From NCBI RefSeq assembly GCF_022605165.1, contig NC_063080.1:372001-436000 (forward strand): 64,000 bases of DNA, in the 5' to 3' direction. Position numbers and translations under genes: made by a program. Below, piece after piece: positions 24,101-35,148 of this stretch. The notes beneath the pieces were generated by a model, which searched no databases, had not been told where the DNA came from, and saw only the letters and a program-made list of their open reading frames with translations. How positions within the stretch are numbered: position 1 is the stretch's first letter; every line of letters starts with the position of its first letter. The stretch comes from Purpureocillium takamizusanense. Taxonomy: Eukaryota; Ascomycota; Sordariomycetes; Hypocreales; Ophiocordycipitaceae.

Positions 24101-25759
24101 CCTACAAGACTAAGCCGCTAGAGGACGCTCTGAAGGAGACCTTCCAGAGCCGTGGTCTCTTTGGTGGCGCCTCTGAGTTCACTGCTGTCCCGGTCAAAGT
24201 TGCTGTCACGGCATCAACGCCGCACGGCCGGGCTATTGTTATGGGAAATTACAATCGGGGGCATCCCACGCGAGGTGAGTTGCAGTAATTGGTTACCAAG
24301 ACTCCTCTCTGATCTATACTGTTCTAAACAAATACTGAAATGACCTACTTCGTACAGCGTTTTACGATTTCCAGAGACCGCCGCCAGATCGAGAATTGAA
24401 ACTGTGGGAGGCGTAAGTAGATGACGTTTGGGCTCTGGCAGCACCATCGTCACATGGCACTGACATAGTCTACCTAGGGCGAGGGCCACCTCTGCAGCAC
24501 CGACGTACTTTGCGCCCTTCGCCCATGAGGGGACGAGACAAGTGTACCTGGATGGCGGGCTGTGGCATAACAACCCCATCAGGATCGCGGATGCGGAGAG
24601 CAAGGCGATATGGCCCCGCAACAAGCAACCCCATCCCGACATTGTGCTGTCGATTGGGGCGGGCTACCACTCGACAGAATCCACCGCTGCAGACGGCGCG
24701 CAAGCTTATCATGAGCAGATCGGGGCCGAGAGTCTCAAGGATGAGAACGGGTCGACTTGGCGCGACAAAGATGTCTACGTCAAGTTCCTGGTCGGCGTGG
24801 CGCTGAGCCAGATCATGAGCAGCCTGAACTCGGAGCGCATCTGGCATGAGTGGCTGGAAGCCCGCGCGCCCGATGCGAGAGCTCGACGTAGATATCGTCG
24901 GCTGACGGCCGAGCTGGAGCGTCTCGTGAAGTTGGATGATGCCTCAACCGAAGGGATCAAGGCGTGCCGGGATGCAGTCAAGGCGATGGACGATCGCCAG
25001 TTCCGGGACATTGCTGATCAGCTCATAGCCTCGTGTTTCTACCTCCACTTTGCCAAAGAAGATATTATGGAGTATTCGGATGGGCATTTTGAGGCTCACG
25101 GTAAGCAGGAACCCCCGCGACCTTTGCAGCAGAACTGACCCGAGACGCGGGCGCATCAGGCGCCATCAAATGTCGACTGCGCCCTGAGAGCATCAGTTTG
25201 TTGGGGAAATACCTCTCGAACCTGTGCACTTCATCGCCCTATTTTCGACCGCGCTTCCTCGTCAAAGAGACGCACGAGAACAAGGCAAAGGCGATACAAA
25301 TCGACGAGGCTACCGTCAGCCGGATGAAAGAGGACAAGTGCTTCAGCCTGACGCACAAGATTGTCGTCTCGAGCTCCCTGGCCGAGACGGAGATTTTCCT
25401 CGTCCTGCACGCCGACGCACAGACTACGGACAAGATTCCTCACATCAGCGGCTTTCCGAGGAAGCTGCAGCACGACTATGAAGGTAATGCCCCCCGTTCT
25501 TCCCTTGGTGCGGAGCTATTGCTGCTCGTGCCGATTCTAGCCCCCGTTGCTCCAACTTTGTTCCGATCTCGAGATTGATGGCTAACCGCTCCATGTGGCA
25601 CCTACTGCAGTCGACACAACGCGCACCGTGGGTTCCATTGACCGATACTGGCATCGAATGTACGAGGTCCTACATCGAGGTCTCTCGGCGAAGACGCGGA
25701 CGAAAAGGATATATCACAAGATCAAGGGCGAAGCACACAAGCAGGGTGCAATACTTTGA
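21198..25759 (+). CDS. Zinc finger / GBP-like GTPase / RING-like / patatin phospholipase composite protein
   Basis: Eleven exons: 21198-21630, 21683-21720, 21802-22193, 22244-22911, 22967-23636, 23703-23807, 23931-24274, 24358-24412, 24478-25100, 25160-25483 and 25611-25759. They join in frame to 1266 residues. In order: an N-terminal finger rich in Cys/His (about 17-55, HYCMKCDFMYCSACW); a P-loop GETGSGKS at 142-149, followed by DCEGMDGD, which fits the DxEG switch of guanylate-binding/dynamin-like GTPases; a RING-like finger (near 660-690, CLACLDRIPEHCLPCGHVIC); then a patatin domain with the oxyanion loop GGGIKG (about 734), the nucleophile GTSAGG (about 769) and the Asp of DGG (about 927). 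All catalytic patatin motifs are intact. A helical, basic C-terminal part of about 250 residues follows. Patatins hydrolyse membrane lipids; nucleotide-controlled patatins serve as immune effectors in fungi and bacteria. A role in non-self recognition is inference. The 5' end is uncertain: the frame is open upstream of 21198. Confidence 0.85.
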
Positions 25760-27117
25760 AGTCTAGGCTGGAGACGACCATCAGACCCAGGGAAATACTT
25801 GTATATTAGTACCTATGTATGTGTGATGTGAGCTTTATTACTGGACGCACTCTGCAGCCCCGCATGTTCTTGATCTCATAACCTACCTTCGAATTACAAT
25901 GTTACAAGCTCAGAGGTGGCACGGGCGGATGACCCGCCCATCGACTAAAGCCAGGAACTAAGGTATAACCGCCACATATCGTTGCATGTGGCCACCACAT
26001 GCACGCATCAATGCACGTAAGAAGATTGCAAATGCACCCATCAGCTCATGTTTGCAAGAACCGTCAATCCTTTCCAGCACGTCACGTAGAGATCTGCACG
26101 GCGTGCACCGTCGCGTTATCATGAAGAAGCGACGATGCGAGACCCGAGCAGCTCCTCGTAAATACGAGCAACGGCCCTCCGGTCTGGGACTCTGCAGAGC
26201 CCATCACACGGCGCAGCATCACCCGATTGGGCGAGTCTCGGCAAGGATCCGCCCCCGGCGAAGTGGGTCCCGCCTCCGGCTTCGCCGGTTTCGGTGCCGG
26301 GAGGGTCGGGGGAGCCGACTCGGCAGTGACCGGCCGGTCGAGAAGCCGACTCGATGGTCCTGACACAGAGACGGCATGTCTTTTCCGAGACACGAGATGA
26401 GTCTTCAGGTACCTGTGCGGTCTCTAACTTGGTCGTAAGCTCGTAATAGTGTCTGTTGGTGCCGTGCAACTGCAGCAACGCCTGCGTAAACATGCGGCTC
26501 AAAGCACAGCATTCGGTGACTGGGCGGCGGCGAGCGTCGACCGCACGACACGCTCTCGGCGCCGAGCCCCAGGATGAAGACGCGAGGTGATGAACCGACA
26601 GACATCAATAAATGACCCTGATGAACAATGACACTCATCCCCAATGGCGACTTCTCGTTCGATACAAGGTTCTCTCCGGGGGGGATCGTGTGACGTCACC
26701 TGTCAACGGCATCAATGAGCCGAACAGCTCCACTCACAGGGCACCAGTGCAAGACGGGAATAACAAGTCCAGTCCAACGTCCTCTGGTGCGTTGGCGCAT
26801 TAGCAATCCGTCTCCAATTCGTTGGTGCTTGGTCCGGTCCTCGGCGCGAGATTGACGGTAAGACGGAAACAAATGCCGTCTGCCTCGCCCTCTCCAGTCC
26901 CCGAGTTGAGGCGAGAAGATACAAACATGGTGCACCGCCCCTGGTGCGCAAAGATTTCTTTCCTCTTCACAGTTTGTTGCCACTGTATTTTATACATTGA
27001 TTCATAATAAAAAGTAATTGGACTTGCACGGCCCCGAGATTGCAACGTAAAGACCACAGACTCCCATGGCAGCAGCGCGAAGGAACAGACACCCTTCCGC
27101 GCCAACTTCACGTCACC
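25760..27117. other. Intergenic region
   Basis: Contains the 3' flank of the patatin-GTPase gene and the promoter of the MFS exporter. Frames are short and overlap each other on both strands without family features. No gene seen. Confidence 0.5.
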
Positions 27118-29127
27118 ATGCCCGCCGCGGACGACAAGGACCACCAAGAGGGTCACGATGACTCCTCTTCGCTGCGGCGACCGACGTCCCGCGGGCGGCA
27201 GATCGGCAGCGGGCACCACGAAGACGACATTGAGCGCCTCGAAGACCTGGCAAGCACCACGACGACGAGCGACGACCAACTCGACGATGCCGGGTCGATC
27301 CTCACCACCGAGGAGAAGCGGCAGGAGTTTGACGGCCACCGCCCGACGCAGCACGAGATGCGCGCCGGGTCGCTGTCGCGCTCGCGGAGCAGACATAGCC
27401 GCGGGCGGTCACACTCGGCGGCAACCACCTCGGGCAACAACAACGCCACGGGAGCGGCGGCGCCGGCGCTCAGCAACGGCAGCGCGATGATGGGCGGTGG
27501 TGGTCCGCCGCTCGCTCGCACAGTCACCCGCCGTGACACGGTCCTCTCGCGCATCCGCTCGCGCAACGCCGTGCCGCAGTTCACGCACCCCCTCGCGCAC
27601 GTCGCCACCTCCGAGGCCGAGATCGTCGACTTCGACGGCAAGGACGACCCGTACCACCCGCTCAACTGGCCGACGCGCAAGAAGGTGACGACGACGCTGC
27701 TGTACGGGCTCGTCACCATGACGGCGACGTGGGCGTCGTCGTCGTACTCGGCCGGCACGCCGCAGATTGCGCGCGAGTTCGGCGTCGGCACGCAGGTCGC
27801 GACGCTCGGCACGACGCTCTTCCTCTTCGGCTTCGGCGTGGGACCCTTGCTGTGGGCGCCCCTGAGCGAGGTGTTTGGTCGTCGCATGGCCGTCATGACG
27901 CCCATGTTTGTGGCCTTGTGCTTTAGCTTTGCGAGCGCCACGGCAAAGGACTTGCAGACGCTGATGCTGACGAGGTTCTTTGGTGCCTTCTTTGCGAGTG
28001 CGCCGGTGACCAACACGGGTGGCGTGCTGGGTGACTTGTTCTCCCCGGCGTGGAGGGGCATCGCCATGGCGGGCTATGCGATGGCTGTCGTCGGCGGACC
28101 GGCGCTTGGTGAGCAGTCCCTTCCCCCCTATTTACGCTTTCATGACATGTTTTTTTTTTCACTTTGACAATGGTAAGACAAGGCAGCTAACGAGTTTCCC
28201 CGTCCCTCTGTAGGCCCCATCGTGTCCGCGGCCGTCGCCCAAGAGCCCTCCCTCGGCTGGCGCTGGACCGAGTACCTCACCGGCATCCTGCAGGCCGCCG
28301 TCCTCGTCGTGGCCGTCATCTTCATCGACGAGAGCTACCCGCCGAAGCTGCTCGTCTACAAGGCGCGGCGCCTGCGGCACGAGAGCGGCAACTGGGCGCT
28401 GCACGCGCGCTTCGAGGAGTGGGACGTCAGCGTCGGCGAGCTGGCGCGCAAGTTCCTCGTCCGCCCGGTGCAGCTGCTCCTCACGCCCATCTGCTTCCTC
28501 GTCGCCCTCTACGCCAGCTTCTGCTACGGCATCCTGTACATGCAGCTGGGCGCCATCCCCATCATCTTCGGCGAGCAGCGCGGCTGGGGCCAGCTCGTGT
28601 CCACGCTGCCTTTCCTGTGCATTATGATAGGCGCCTCCATCGGCTGCAGCCTCAACGTCTACAACCAGACGCTCTACAACAAGTCGTACCACGCCGCCGG
28701 GGACCGCGCCGTGCCCGAGAAGCGCCTTCCCCCAATGATGCTCGGCTCCGTGCTCTTCAGCGCGAGCCAGTTCCTCGTCGGCTGGACGGCCGACCCTTCT
28801 ATCCACTGGATCGTCCCCTGCATCGGGCTCGTCATGCTCGGCGCCGGCTTCTTCACCATATTCCAAGCCGCTCTCAACTACCTCGTCGACACCTTCCAGG
28901 CCTACGCCGCCTCGGCTGTCGCGGCCAACACGTTTCTCAGGTCCTGCTTTGCGGGCGCCTTCCCCCTCGTTGTCGGCCCTCTGTTCCACAACATCGGCGT
29001 CGGACCAGGTTCGAGCATCACGGGGGGCTTCGCAGCCCTGCTTATACCCGTGCCTTTTGTGTTTTATGTATACGGAAAGAGGATTCGTGCGAGTAGCAAG
29101 TGGTCCAAGGCAAGCGTGTTTGATTAG
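27118..29127 (+). CDS. MFS exporter, DHA1 drug/polyamine:H+ antiporter type
   Basis: Two exons, 27118-28108 and 28214-29127, giving 634 residues. A hydrophilic N-terminal tail of about 195 residues (Ser/Arg-rich, with many potential phosphorylation sites) precedes the transporter body. The body starts after DDPYHPLNWP, a typical lead-in of the fungal DHA1 group, and has about 12 hydrophobic segments. The loop 2-3 motif reads GPLLWAPLSEVFGRR, and the TM5-type motif region AGYAMAVVGGPALGP spans the intron. Related proteins (Tpo1/Flu1 group) export polyamines, fluconazole-like drugs or fungal metabolites from the plasma membrane. The substrate cannot be told from the sequence. The neighbours are not biosynthetic genes, so a general resistance role is more likely than a cluster-specific one. 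Confidence 0.88.
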
Positions 29128-29883
29128 CGTTAAGTGCATAGTGGCATTTGTATCAGCGAGTGGCATGTCCCTGGGTTGGGCACTGTTATTATTGACAATA
29201 TACGTTTAATACACTTCTGAGTATACGTTTGGCGCACGCGCGCTCTGTTCGCCTTAAGGGTCTGCTCGATTACAATAGAACACGTCTTTCGGCGCTGTCG
29301 CTTCATTGAGGATTGCACGCGCTGCTCATCCTCCCTCTGGAACGGGTCAAGACTCAACCTCGCTCCATCAACCATGATCGCGTCCAACTGTGTACGAGAG
29401 AGTCAGAGCGCCTTTGCCTCTTGAGTACGCGTGCGCAGAAGGCGTCTCGAGCTACCTTGAGCCTAGCCATTGATTTCTCGAAGTGGCTGACGATATCAAT
29501 CGTGACTCACCAACACCAGACACGGCTGTAGATGGACAGACTTGAGCCCGCGCTTACTCTGCAACAGCAGCTCTCAATAACAGGGCCCAGTGCATGTGGT
29601 GATAGCGCTAAGGGCAAAACTTGGTGAGTCAAGTCCTAGGCTGAAACGACTTTGACGCGGGAACTTTTGCCAGCGCTACGGACCCTGCGATGGCCTAGAC
29701 TTGGACTGAACTCTGCTACTTTTCAATTGAGATGATGCAAGAAAGAGGATCAGCAAGTCTCATGGCGCCACGCGCCGTCGCTGGCAGAAGCCGCCGTATG
29801 GTGTGCCTGAGTTTTGTTTCCTCATAAGAACGAGCATCGGTCGCTTGGGAATTTGCGAAAAACTGGCAGTCTCAGCATCGAAA
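29128..29883. other. Intergenic region
   Basis: Between the exporter and the acetyltransferase gene. The frame of the acetyltransferase is open back to about 29803, but the first ATG in good context is 29884. No other feature seen. Confidence 0.5.
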
Positions 29884-30606
29884 ATGACCGCGAAACCAGC
29901 AACCCCCTCCGCAATGGAGTTCATCGCTCAAGAGATGCATGACAGCTTCAAGTCAGCTCGCCTCGAGTTCGTCAAGATTGACGAAAACAACGAACAGCTC
30001 AAGACATTCATCCGCACGGTCGAAACGCCCTTTATCCAGGCCCTCGCATCGTCGTCCATGCCCATCCCCTACGGCAAAGCCGACGTCGACCGCATTGTCA
30101 GCCTCATGTCCAAGGCATTCCTCGGCGCGGCCATCTACCTCCTCCCTTCGCCTAGCGACGAAACATCTCACAATTTCCAAGGCGATGCAGCGGTGAGCAG
30201 CACACAAACAACAGCAGCAGCAGTAGCAACGGCAACAAGAGCAGGCAGCTCAGACGGCGGCGTGCTCATCGGCACCATCTGCCTCGGCTGGGGCGGCTTC
30301 ACGCCCGGACTCGTCAGCAACCGCAGCGCGACCATTGGCATCGCCCTCGCGCGCCAGTACCAGAACAACGGGTACGGCAGGGAGGCCATCGACTGGATGC
30401 TGGACTGGGCGTTTCGGCACGGGGGCCTGCACACGGTGCGCATCGGCGCGTTCTCGTATAACGAGCGTGCGGCGCACTTGTACGAGAGCATGGGCTTCAC
30501 GCTCGACGGGCGGATGCGCGACGCGCGACGCTTTAATAGGCAGTGGTATGATGAGTTGCTCTTTTCGATGACGGAGGACGAGTGGGAGCGGCTACGGGGT
30601 ATATAA
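29884..30606 (+). CDS. GNAT-family N-acetyltransferase (RimJ/RimL-like)
   Basis: Single exon of 240 residues. The acetyl-CoA-binding motif A appears as ARQYQNNGYGREAIDWML, followed by the beta-bulge region AFSYNERAAHLYESMGF and the C-terminal QWYDELLFSM typical of the RimJ/RimL subgroup. These enzymes move an acetyl group from acetyl-CoA to an amine of a protein, amino acid or small molecule in the cytosol. A poorly conserved Thr/Ala-rich insert (near residues 100-120) sits before the core and looks like a loop. The downstream AATAAA at 30694 fits a short 3' UTR. The substrate is unknown. Confidence 0.82.
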   Translation: MTAKPATPSAMEFIAQEMHDSFKSARLEFVKIDENNEQLKTFIRTVETPFIQALASSSMPIPYGKADVDRIVSLMSKAFLGAAIYLLPSPSDETSHNFQGDAAVSSTQTTAAAVATATRAGSSDGGVLIGTICLGWGGFTPGLVSNRSATIGIALARQYQNNGYGREAIDWMLDWAFRHGGLHTVRIGAFSYNERAAHLYESMGFTLDGRMRDARRFNRQWYDELLFSMTEDEWERLRGI

Positions 30607-30693
30607 AAGGCGAAAACGCCAGAGGACGAGCGTGTCTGAGCTGAGATGGAAACGACATGTAACGGCCCCCCGTCCCCAACCTAATTAGAATTT

Positions 30694-30699
30694 AATAAA
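30694..30699 (+). terminator. Polyadenylation signal of the acetyltransferase gene
   Basis: AATAAA, 88 bases after the stop codon, in the short gap between two convergent genes. Confidence 0.5.
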
Positions 30700-30752
30700 G
30701 GGAAAGTAATGGTCCTCGTGGAGCAAGGCTCCGTGCAAACATCATGGCGCCG

Positions 30753-32085
30753 CTATAGCTCCGCCTCGTCAATGTCATACACCAGGTGCCGCTCCTCGAC
30801 ACCCACGCCCTTGAGCCCAACCGCCCACGCCACCCACATGTAAGCCCAAACCACCCACTCCTTGATGCGGAGCCCGACCGGCCCCGTCTTCTTCCTCACG
30901 CCGGCATTGCTCGCCGCCTTCTTGGCGATCTCGTCGACGCGGGGCCTCCTCACGCGCTCGTACGTCGCAAACGCCTCGTCCACCCGCTGCTGCTGCCCGA
31001 GAGGAAGGTCCTTGAGCAGCCTCGCCGCCAGGAACGCATCCTCAAGCGCCATGGACACGCCCTGTCCCGCGTGCGGAGGCATCGCGTGCGCCGCGTCCCC
31101 GAGCAGCAGGCAGCGGCCCCTCGACCAGGTGCCGCCCGGGGGCAGCTTAAAGACGGGGTAGAACTTGACCACGTCTGTCGTCTCGACGATGCGGCGCATC
31201 GTGGTGCCCCAGTCGCCGCTCGCACCCTCTAGCACCTGCAACATGGTGTCCTTGAAGCCATCGACTTCCTCCTTGCGGCGGACGTCCCACCCGTCGCGCG
31301 TGTCGCCCACCTCCGGCAGAGGTACCTCCCCGGAAAAGATCCAGTAGAGCTCGTCGTCTGCGGCGGTGCAGCTCATGGCTGCAAAGGCGCCTTCTTGCGT
31401 GAGCGTCGCGTCGATGCCACGGACCTGCGATGCCGTCGCGGCGTGGCTGCTGCCCAGCGCGGCGATGGGAATGATGGAGCCGTAGCCCGATAAGCCAGAA
31501 TATACGGGCGTCTGCGCGGGATCGACGTACAGCGTGCGGACGGATGAGTGGATGCCGTCGCAGCCGAGGAGAATGTCCGCCGAGTCGGTCGTGCCGTCGG
31601 CGAAGGTGATGGTTACGCCACTGTCCGTGTCTTCTACGGCCGTGAGCCGCTTGCCGTAGTGAACTGGTATGCGGGCCTTGGTAGTCGCTCGGAGCAAGAC
31701 GTCGAGGAGGTCCGTCCGCTTGATGCGGAGATATCCAAAGCCCATCTTCTCCCGCACCGCACCCACCATGTCTTGCTCGCCTAGGATGGCGCCTTGCACC
31801 GAGTGCAGGACGAAGCGAGAGTGGCTGCTTCCGCGCGAGAGCAACTCGTCGTGAAGTCCGAGCCGGTGCAGGAGCCGCATGCCATTGGAGAAGATGCCAA
31901 TTGCCCCTCCGAGAGTCGTTGGCTCCGGCCGCAGTTCATAGACGGTGCAAGAGATGTCGGTGGTCTGGTGGAGTCGGAGTGCGGTTGAGAGACCGGCCGG
32001 GCCGCCCCCGATGACGATGGCCTGGTCCAGTCAGCCAGCATTAGGAAGGAATTTGGAACTTGGAAAGTTACTTGCCTTTCTCATC
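30753..32085 (-). CDS. FAD-dependent monooxygenase, salicylate hydroxylase-like
   Basis: Two exons on the minus strand: a 9-nt exon 32085-32077 coding M-R-K, and 32021-30753; 425 residues. The 55-nt intron starts with GC, not GT, in the strong context AAG/GCAAGT, and ends CAG. The Rossmann FAD motif GGGPAGLS begins at about residue 8. The second FAD/NADPH motif LLGCDGIHSSVR and the late motif GDAAHAMPPHAGQGVSMALEDA complete a class A flavoprotein hydroxylase. Such enzymes hydroxylate aromatic rings using NAD(P)H and O2. The C-terminus has a hydrophobic WVVWAYMWVAWAVG segment, perhaps membrane-associated. The gene is divergent from a Zn2Cys6 regulator 314 bases away, a common layout for inducible catabolic genes. 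Confidence 0.88.
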
Positions 32086-32399
32086 TTGACCGCAATTCTG
32101 TGTCTTTGGACCGCGTACGTGCCTGATGTGTCCGTTGCTCTGCTCGCCCGTCTGACCTAGATGTGGATTCCTCAACTTATAACTTCTTTGAGGCCGCCTC
32201 ACTGCGGCTGACCATCGCCACCAAGACTGGCGGAGGGACTTGCCAAACCAAGCTAGCGCCTCCGCCGTGCGGACGTGAAGGCCGCTCTGCACATCGAGAC
32301 GCAGCTTGCATGACCTTGATGTGTTGCTTTTGTTGCAGTCAGGCGTGCGGCACGACCGAAGAAACCGCATCCACACCTTATCAGGTTCGCGCCGCATCA
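32086..32399. promoter_or_regulatory. Bidirectional promoter region, monooxygenase / Zn2Cys6 regulator
   Basis: The 314 bases between the two divergent starts must carry both promoters. If the regulator start is later than 32400 the region is longer. No single operator could be picked out with confidence by eye. Confidence 0.4.
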
Positions 32400-34815
32400 A
32401 TGTCATCGCCAAATCAAGACCCTGAATCCAGGCAACGCGGACTCCGCACGCGGCGCCTGCAGTCAAGAGACAACCATGCGGTGATGATGATCCATCGGTG
32501 GAACCGCCTCCCGCTGTCATGCGAGCCCTGTCGCGAGCGCAAGCGCCGCTGTGACCGTCAGCGGCCCTGCTGCTCGAGCTGCTCCAGCCGCGCCATACAA
32601 TGCACATACTACAAGACGGGCGGCGAGGAGCCAGCGGCTGATGTTGTTGACGGCGATGACACGGGAGCGGGCCCTAGTACCGCGATGCCCTCTCATGATA
32701 ATAACCGTGCTGGCGCCGTGCCGGTCGATCCGATGCAGAGCCAGACGCTGTTCGCGCCCGCCCGCCCGCCCTGGGCCGTCGTTTGAGAGTGGCGGCTGAC
32801 GTGGCTCACCAGCAGGAGCAATGGAGACGTTGAAGGTCGCCTTCAGAGGCTGGAACGCGCAGTCTTTGCCGCCGCCGTCAGCAATGCCGGAGTGTTGCCC
32901 CCTCGGCCAGGGGCTCCACTGTGCAGGTTCGATGGTGCGTATGAACTTTATAGCTGAAGCTGATTCCACATTCTCGCCGCGGGAATTGACATGGCGTTTG
33001 TATCAGCATATACTCCTTTTGGGTTCAAGCTGCCGTCTGTGCCCGTGAGCAGGAACTCCGATGGTGAGGCTGTACCCTACGCCACGCAGCTTTCGATCAA
33101 GCTCCCTCCCTTTGTCGGAGCAATACAACTGTTCGAACACTTTACGCAAATATGCCAGCCAAACTGGGGCGTCTTACACATTCCTTCCACGAGGGCGTTG
33201 CTATCGAGAACGTACCAGTCCCAAGAGACTGGTGAGCCGATTGCAATTGCGGACCTGCTACTGTTGTTTAGTATCTTTGCCGCTGCCGCCTTCAATTGGA
33301 CCCCGTCGTTGCTGGAGACATTCAAGTCGACGCCTGCCGATGCCAAGGCGGTGTTTACAAGCTTCAACGCCCTCGCCTTGTCGGTGCTTGACAATGATGT
33401 GTCGCCAGTGAGGCCCTCGACCACGGCCCTCGCCGCGCTGAGTAACCTGGCGCACCTGAGCACCAACTCACGTGGGCTGTCCGACAATGTTCTCCTGTTG
33501 CGTGTCAGATGCCTCCTCATGGCGCGGTCTATGGGTGTTGACCGTCTCGACACACGCAAGAGTCGCGAGGAGCGTGCCCGGAAGGGGTGCAACGAGATTG
33601 AGCTGCAGGTCCAACGACGGGTTTGGTGGAATCTGGTCGGGTTTGACTGGTAGGTTATGCGCTCCGTATGCAATCATTGATGGCGGTCATGGCTGAGAGT
33701 GCAGGTTGAATGCGTTTCCGGGGAGCTCGCACGAGGGCACGTATATGATACAGCCAAGGCATATGAACGTCGGGTTACCAAGCAACGCCCCTGACGAACT
33801 CATTACGGAAGACAAGGCCGTGGACCTTCCTCTTGATACGCCGACTCCCATGTCGGCGTTTATATACCGCGTCAAACTGGCAGAGGTGTGCCGAAACGCC
33901 GTCGATGCCCTGCCCTCCGCATTACACGACACCGAGGACGCGGATTACAGCGTCGTCATGGATCTAGACACCGCCTTCAACGACTACCTGCGCGACTTGC
34001 CATGGTTCTTCCGTCTCGACGCGTCCAGCATGAAGCAATCCACGCAGGCATGCACCGAGCAGCCCATGCTCGCCGTCCACCGCGTCGGCCTCAACTTTAG
34101 CGCCCAGATACGCCTCTGTCGCCTGCACCGCCCGTACCACCTCCTGATGGCGGACTCGAGCAACGACCCGCGCCATGCCTACTCGCGGACGGCGTGCGTC
34201 CGCGCCGCGCACACGGTGCTCGAGCTGCGGCGCGCCATGGACGACATCGGCACGCGCGTCGGGGTGCAGCCCGCGCGCTCGTGGATCGTGATGCAGCACG
34301 TCTTCATCGCGGCGCTGATCCTCGCGACGGACGTGTCGCGGGATCCGGACCGCGCCGGGGGGCCGGATGCGCGCAGGGCAAAGGTGCTGGCCGCGTGCAA
34401 GGTGCTGGAGCGCTCGACCGAGGAGGCGTCGGGCGCGTTGATGGACGGCGTGCAGAAGAACCTCCAGACGCTCATGGCGGCGCTGCGAGAGAAGCGGGAT
34501 CCCGCGTCGGTGCAACGGCCGGCGAGCTCGGCGGCGACGACAGCCAGGAGGCCAAGCTCACGAGCGGCAGCAGCAGCAGCCACGGCGGCGGATGACGCGG
34601 GGCAGGGAATCGTGAGTCGAGGCTCAGGGGGCAATGTGAACCCTGGAGGAGCTACGCTTCCCGAAGCCATGCAGGGCTTGGAAGGGACGGGATCCTCGGA
34701 CGATGGAAGCCTCGATCAGCTGTGGTCGGATTTTCTGCACGTTGCGCCCCAGCTCGATGTGCCGCAGTGGGATCTGCTGCTGGACGACATTGAGCTCCCG
34801 TCGTTTGCACTGTAG
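32400..34815 (+). CDS. Zn2Cys6 transcription factor, divergent from the monooxygenase
   Basis: Modelled exons 32400-32749, 32813-32938, 33053-33649 and 33705-34815, giving 727 residues. The N-terminal zinc cluster is complete (LSCEPCRERKRRCDRQRPCC, then SSCSSRAIQC). A coiled linker (VEGRLQRLERAVFAA) and the fungal-specific factor domain follow, with RRVWWNLVGFDWLNAFPG and RPYHLLM. A Ser/Ala/Arg-rich low-complexity segment precedes an acidic C-terminus (LDQLWSDFLH). The frame has a single TGA at 32784-32786. It is removed either by an intron with weak donor GTTCGC (32750-32812) that keeps the coil, or by 32781-32846 with donor GTTTGA; both use the CTGAC branch site near 32796. The factor probably controls the adjacent monooxygenase. 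Confidence 0.8.
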
Positions 34816-35148
34816 AAGATGGGTGCCGAGACTGTCGAGACGGGGTAATGGATCTTTTGTTGACATCTGATGACATTTGACACCGTCCGTTGCGTCAAAG
34901 AGGCGTGAATAAAGCAGCACTGATCGGGTTTGCTTCCCATTCCCACGAGACAGCTGCATGCACTACCTCTCACTCGAGGCGACAGTCCTGCGAGAGAGTG
35001 GCCGACAAGTTCGATCGCTTACACTCGTATTTCTGACATTGTGTCAGTCACCAAGCCAGGCACCCACGAAGCTTCCGACCGCATAACGCGGGGATGTTTG
35101 AGGTGGGTTTCGCTAAGTTGGCACTAGATAGAGAACGTGTCCCTTCAA
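34816..35148. other. Intergenic region
   Basis: Between the regulator and the HMG-box gene. It holds a likely polyadenylation signal for the regulator and otherwise nothing recognisable. Confidence 0.45.
34908..34913 (+). terminator. Polyadenylation signal of the regulator gene
   Basis: AATAAA about 93 bases after the stop codon of the Zn2Cys6 regulator. Confidence 0.45.

Noticed and set aside
28159..29166. 335-codon minus-strand open frame
   Set aside because: It runs exactly opposite the MFS exporter exon 2. Long antisense frames are expected where codons end in G or C. No motif or signal.
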